From the NCBI GenBank assembly GCA_007130265.1, contig SLST01000205.1, forward strand, positions 1 through 7,675: DNA of 7,675 nt, written 5' to 3'. Origin of the DNA: Spirochaetales bacterium (lineage in GTDB: Bacteria; Spirochaetota; Spirochaetia; DSM-27196; SLST01). Below are positions 6,714 through 7,675 of the stretch, piece after piece (positions within the stretch are counted from its first letter, which is position 1; every line of letters begins with the position of its first letter). The position numbers and the translations under genes were made by a program. A model generated the notes under the pieces. It was not told the DNA's origin. It was given only the letters and a program-made list of their open reading frames with translations, and made no database searches.

Positions 6714-7342
6714 ACCTCTCCTCCTTCAGGAATCCCGGCCGCGAGTTCCTCGAGTCGCGCGCGGGTGTCCGGAGAACGGAACTGTTCGACCGAGCGGTTG
6801 ATGATCGACTGCATAGCATTGCTCGTCGAGGTAGCGCCCGTTATCCCGTCCACGATTCCTGCATCCCGATCAGCTTCACCTGCGCGCACGATGATGCCTC
6901 TATCGGGAATCGGTTGGCCCTCGAACTGCTCCTTGAACCATGGCTCGTTGATTCGCCCTCCGAGCCCGGGCGTCTCGTTGTCGTCGACGATCTCGATCCC
7001 GACGAACTCGTTGAGGTCGGCGGTGACGGCGAGAAATCCGGAGATCTCACCCCAGAGCCCCGATCCTCTGAAGAGTTTCGCATACACGGTTCGCTCGTCG
7101 ATGCGCCCGGCAAAAAGTCCCTGCTCCTCGTCGGCGGCGATCCGGGCGAACTCGTCGCGGATCTCCTCGGTTGTCGTCGCCTCGACTCCCATCGCCGAGA
7201 GTACCGCCCTTTGACGCGCGACCTCCTCGTTCAGCCGGACTCGTTCGATCGTCGCCTGATTGGTCATTGAGAGCAGGAAGACGAAAGCGAAACTCACGAT
7301 GAAGATGAACACAACCGTATAGAGGGTGCCTTCCTTGTTCAT
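6710..7342 (-). CDS. nqrC: Na+-translocating NADH:quinone oxidoreductase subunit C (covalent FMN subunit)
   Basis: The 210-residue product has one N-terminal membrane helix (about 7-27) and a periplasmic FMN-binding domain. The flavinylation motif DGITGAT (165-171) marks T171 as the threonine that ApbE links to FMN through phosphoester chemistry. The ETPGLGG motif (123-129) is also characteristic of NqrC/RnfG. NqrC carries electrons on the periplasmic side between the NqrD/E iron-sulfur centre and NqrB. It is shorter than well-studied NqrC proteins (about 255 residues). I place the start at the ATG at 7342: it overlaps the nqrB stop (ATGA, 7339-7342) and precedes the membrane helix directly. 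A longer in-frame ORF from 7549 would add a basic sequence that is a shadow of nqrB. The last residues are Glu/Gly-rich because they encode the nqrD ribosome binding site. Confidence 0.96.
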   Translation of the reverse strand: MNKEGTLYTVVFIFIVSFAFVFLLSMTNQATIERVRLNEEVARQRAVLSAMGVEATTTEEIRDEFARIAADEEQGLFAGRIDERTVYAKLFRGSGLWGEISGFLAVTADLNEFVGIEIVDDNETPGLGGRINEPWFKEQFEGQPIPDRGIIVRAGEADRDAGIVDGITGATSTSNAMQSIINRSVEQFRSPDTRARLEELAAGIPEGGEV

Positions 7343-7675
7343 GCTTTTGCCCCTTCTTTGGATGGCGCCGGCTCGCGGCTCGGCGCTTTCTTCGCCGGTT
7401 TCTTCTTCCGCTTGGGCTTGGGCATGAGCTCGTCGAGCAGGCTCGCGAAGGTGTTGCCGAGCAGGATTCCAAAGCTCGTGCCCTCCGGAAAACCTCCGAA
7501 GTTCCGGATGAGAATGGTCGTTCCGCCTATGATCAGGCCGTAGAGCCACTGGCTTCCGGGCTTGTTCGGGCCGCTCACCGGGTCGGTCGACATGAAGACC
7601 GCGACGTAGAGGATGCTCCCGCTCATCATCGCGAGGTGCGGCACCATCTCAGAGAGGCCCGTGAAGTAGAAGACC
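7339..7675 (-). CDS. nqrB: Na+-translocating NADH:quinone oxidoreductase subunit B, C-terminal part only
   Basis: Only the last 111 residues are in the window; the frame is open to the right edge, so the gene starts outside. The visible part has the family's late membrane helices and the conserved stretch VFMSTDPVSGP, followed by WLYGLIIGGTTILIR and GGFPEGTSFGILLGN. These match the C-terminal end of NqrB/RnfD proteins. NqrB carries covalent FMN and riboflavin and passes electrons to quinone; its flavinylated threonine lies upstream of this window. After the last helix comes a tail of about 26 residues, very rich in lysine, proline, alanine and serine, starting at PKPKRKKKP. An internal ATG at 7647 is not the real start, because homologous sequence continues upstream of it. 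Confidence 0.93.
   Translation of the reverse strand, partial: VFYFTGLSEMVPHLAMMSGSILYVAVFMSTDPVSGPNKPGSQWLYGLIIGGTTILIRNFGGFPEGTSFGILLGNTFASLLDELMPKPKRKKKPAKKAPSREPAPSKEGAKA
7350..7355 (-). promoter_or_regulatory. Weak Shine-Dalgarno before nqrC
   Basis: AAGGGG sits 7 bases before the ATG at 7342, within the nqrB coding sequence. It supports the internal start over the longer upstream frame and is the weakest ribosome site among the nqr genes here, so nqrC may depend on coupling to nqrB translation. Confidence 0.5.

Noticed and set aside
6072..7214. Open frame of 380 codons on the plus strand opposite nqrC and nqrD
   Set aside because: The minus strand carries both NQR genes with their motifs and ribosome sites; the plus-strand translation is low in hydrophobic order and matches nothing.
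7343..7549. Upstream extension of nqrC by 69 codons from an ATG at 7549
   Set aside because: The extension overlaps the conserved end of nqrB in another frame and would put a basic stretch before the membrane helix. The ATGA overlap at 7339-7342 marks the true start.

Overview
All genes supported here lie on the minus strand, so the biological order runs from high to low coordinates. The DNA is GC-rich (roughly 57-60% by eye) and tightly packed. The gene content suggests a Gram-negative-type bacterium with Na+-based bioenergetics. A spirochaete is my best guess, because an NQR operon beside c-di-GMP proteins and an exported peptidase/beta-propeller protein would fit that group. No rRNA or other marker gene is present, so the taxonomic guess is weak.

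Region 1 (7675 down to 4359) is the main part of an operon for the Na+-translocating NADH:quinone oxidoreductase (Na+-NQR): the end of nqrB, then complete nqrC, nqrD, nqrE and nqrF. The B/C, C/D and D/E junctions are 4-base ATGA stop/start overlaps. The nqrE stop codon overlaps the Shine-Dalgarno sequence of nqrF. Key cofactor residues are visible: the flavinylation threonine of NqrC, the membrane iron-sulfur cysteines of NqrD and NqrE, and the 2Fe-2S, FAD and NAD motifs of NqrF. nqrA and most of nqrB lie beyond the right edge.

Region 2 (4349 to 3876) is a 157-residue protein of no family I recognise. It starts 9 bases after nqrF, has its own Shine-Dalgarno sequence, and clearly belongs to the same transcript. 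It sits where many NQR operons carry the flavin transferase gene apbE, but it does not look like ApbE.

Region 3 (3875 to 1738) begins with a short AT-rich gap holding a plausible sigma70-type promoter. It is followed by a 691-residue response regulator with REC, PAS, GGDEF-like and EAL domains. The GGDEF motif is degenerate (GGDQF) and has no inhibitory site, while the EAL catalytic residues are intact. The protein therefore probably degrades c-di-GMP in response to phosphorylation.

Region 4 (1707 to 1) is an exported protein cut by the left edge, with 569 residues visible: a signal peptide, an HELTH zinc-peptidase domain, then beta-propeller-type repeats. It follows the c-di-GMP gene by 30 bases. 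Neither gene has a clear Shine-Dalgarno sequence, and both have a TATACT-like hexamer exactly 10 bases before the ATG. No mobile element, CRISPR array, RNA gene or integration site was seen. The most novel items are the unknown NQR-linked gene and the possible near-leaderless start arrangement of the last two genes.
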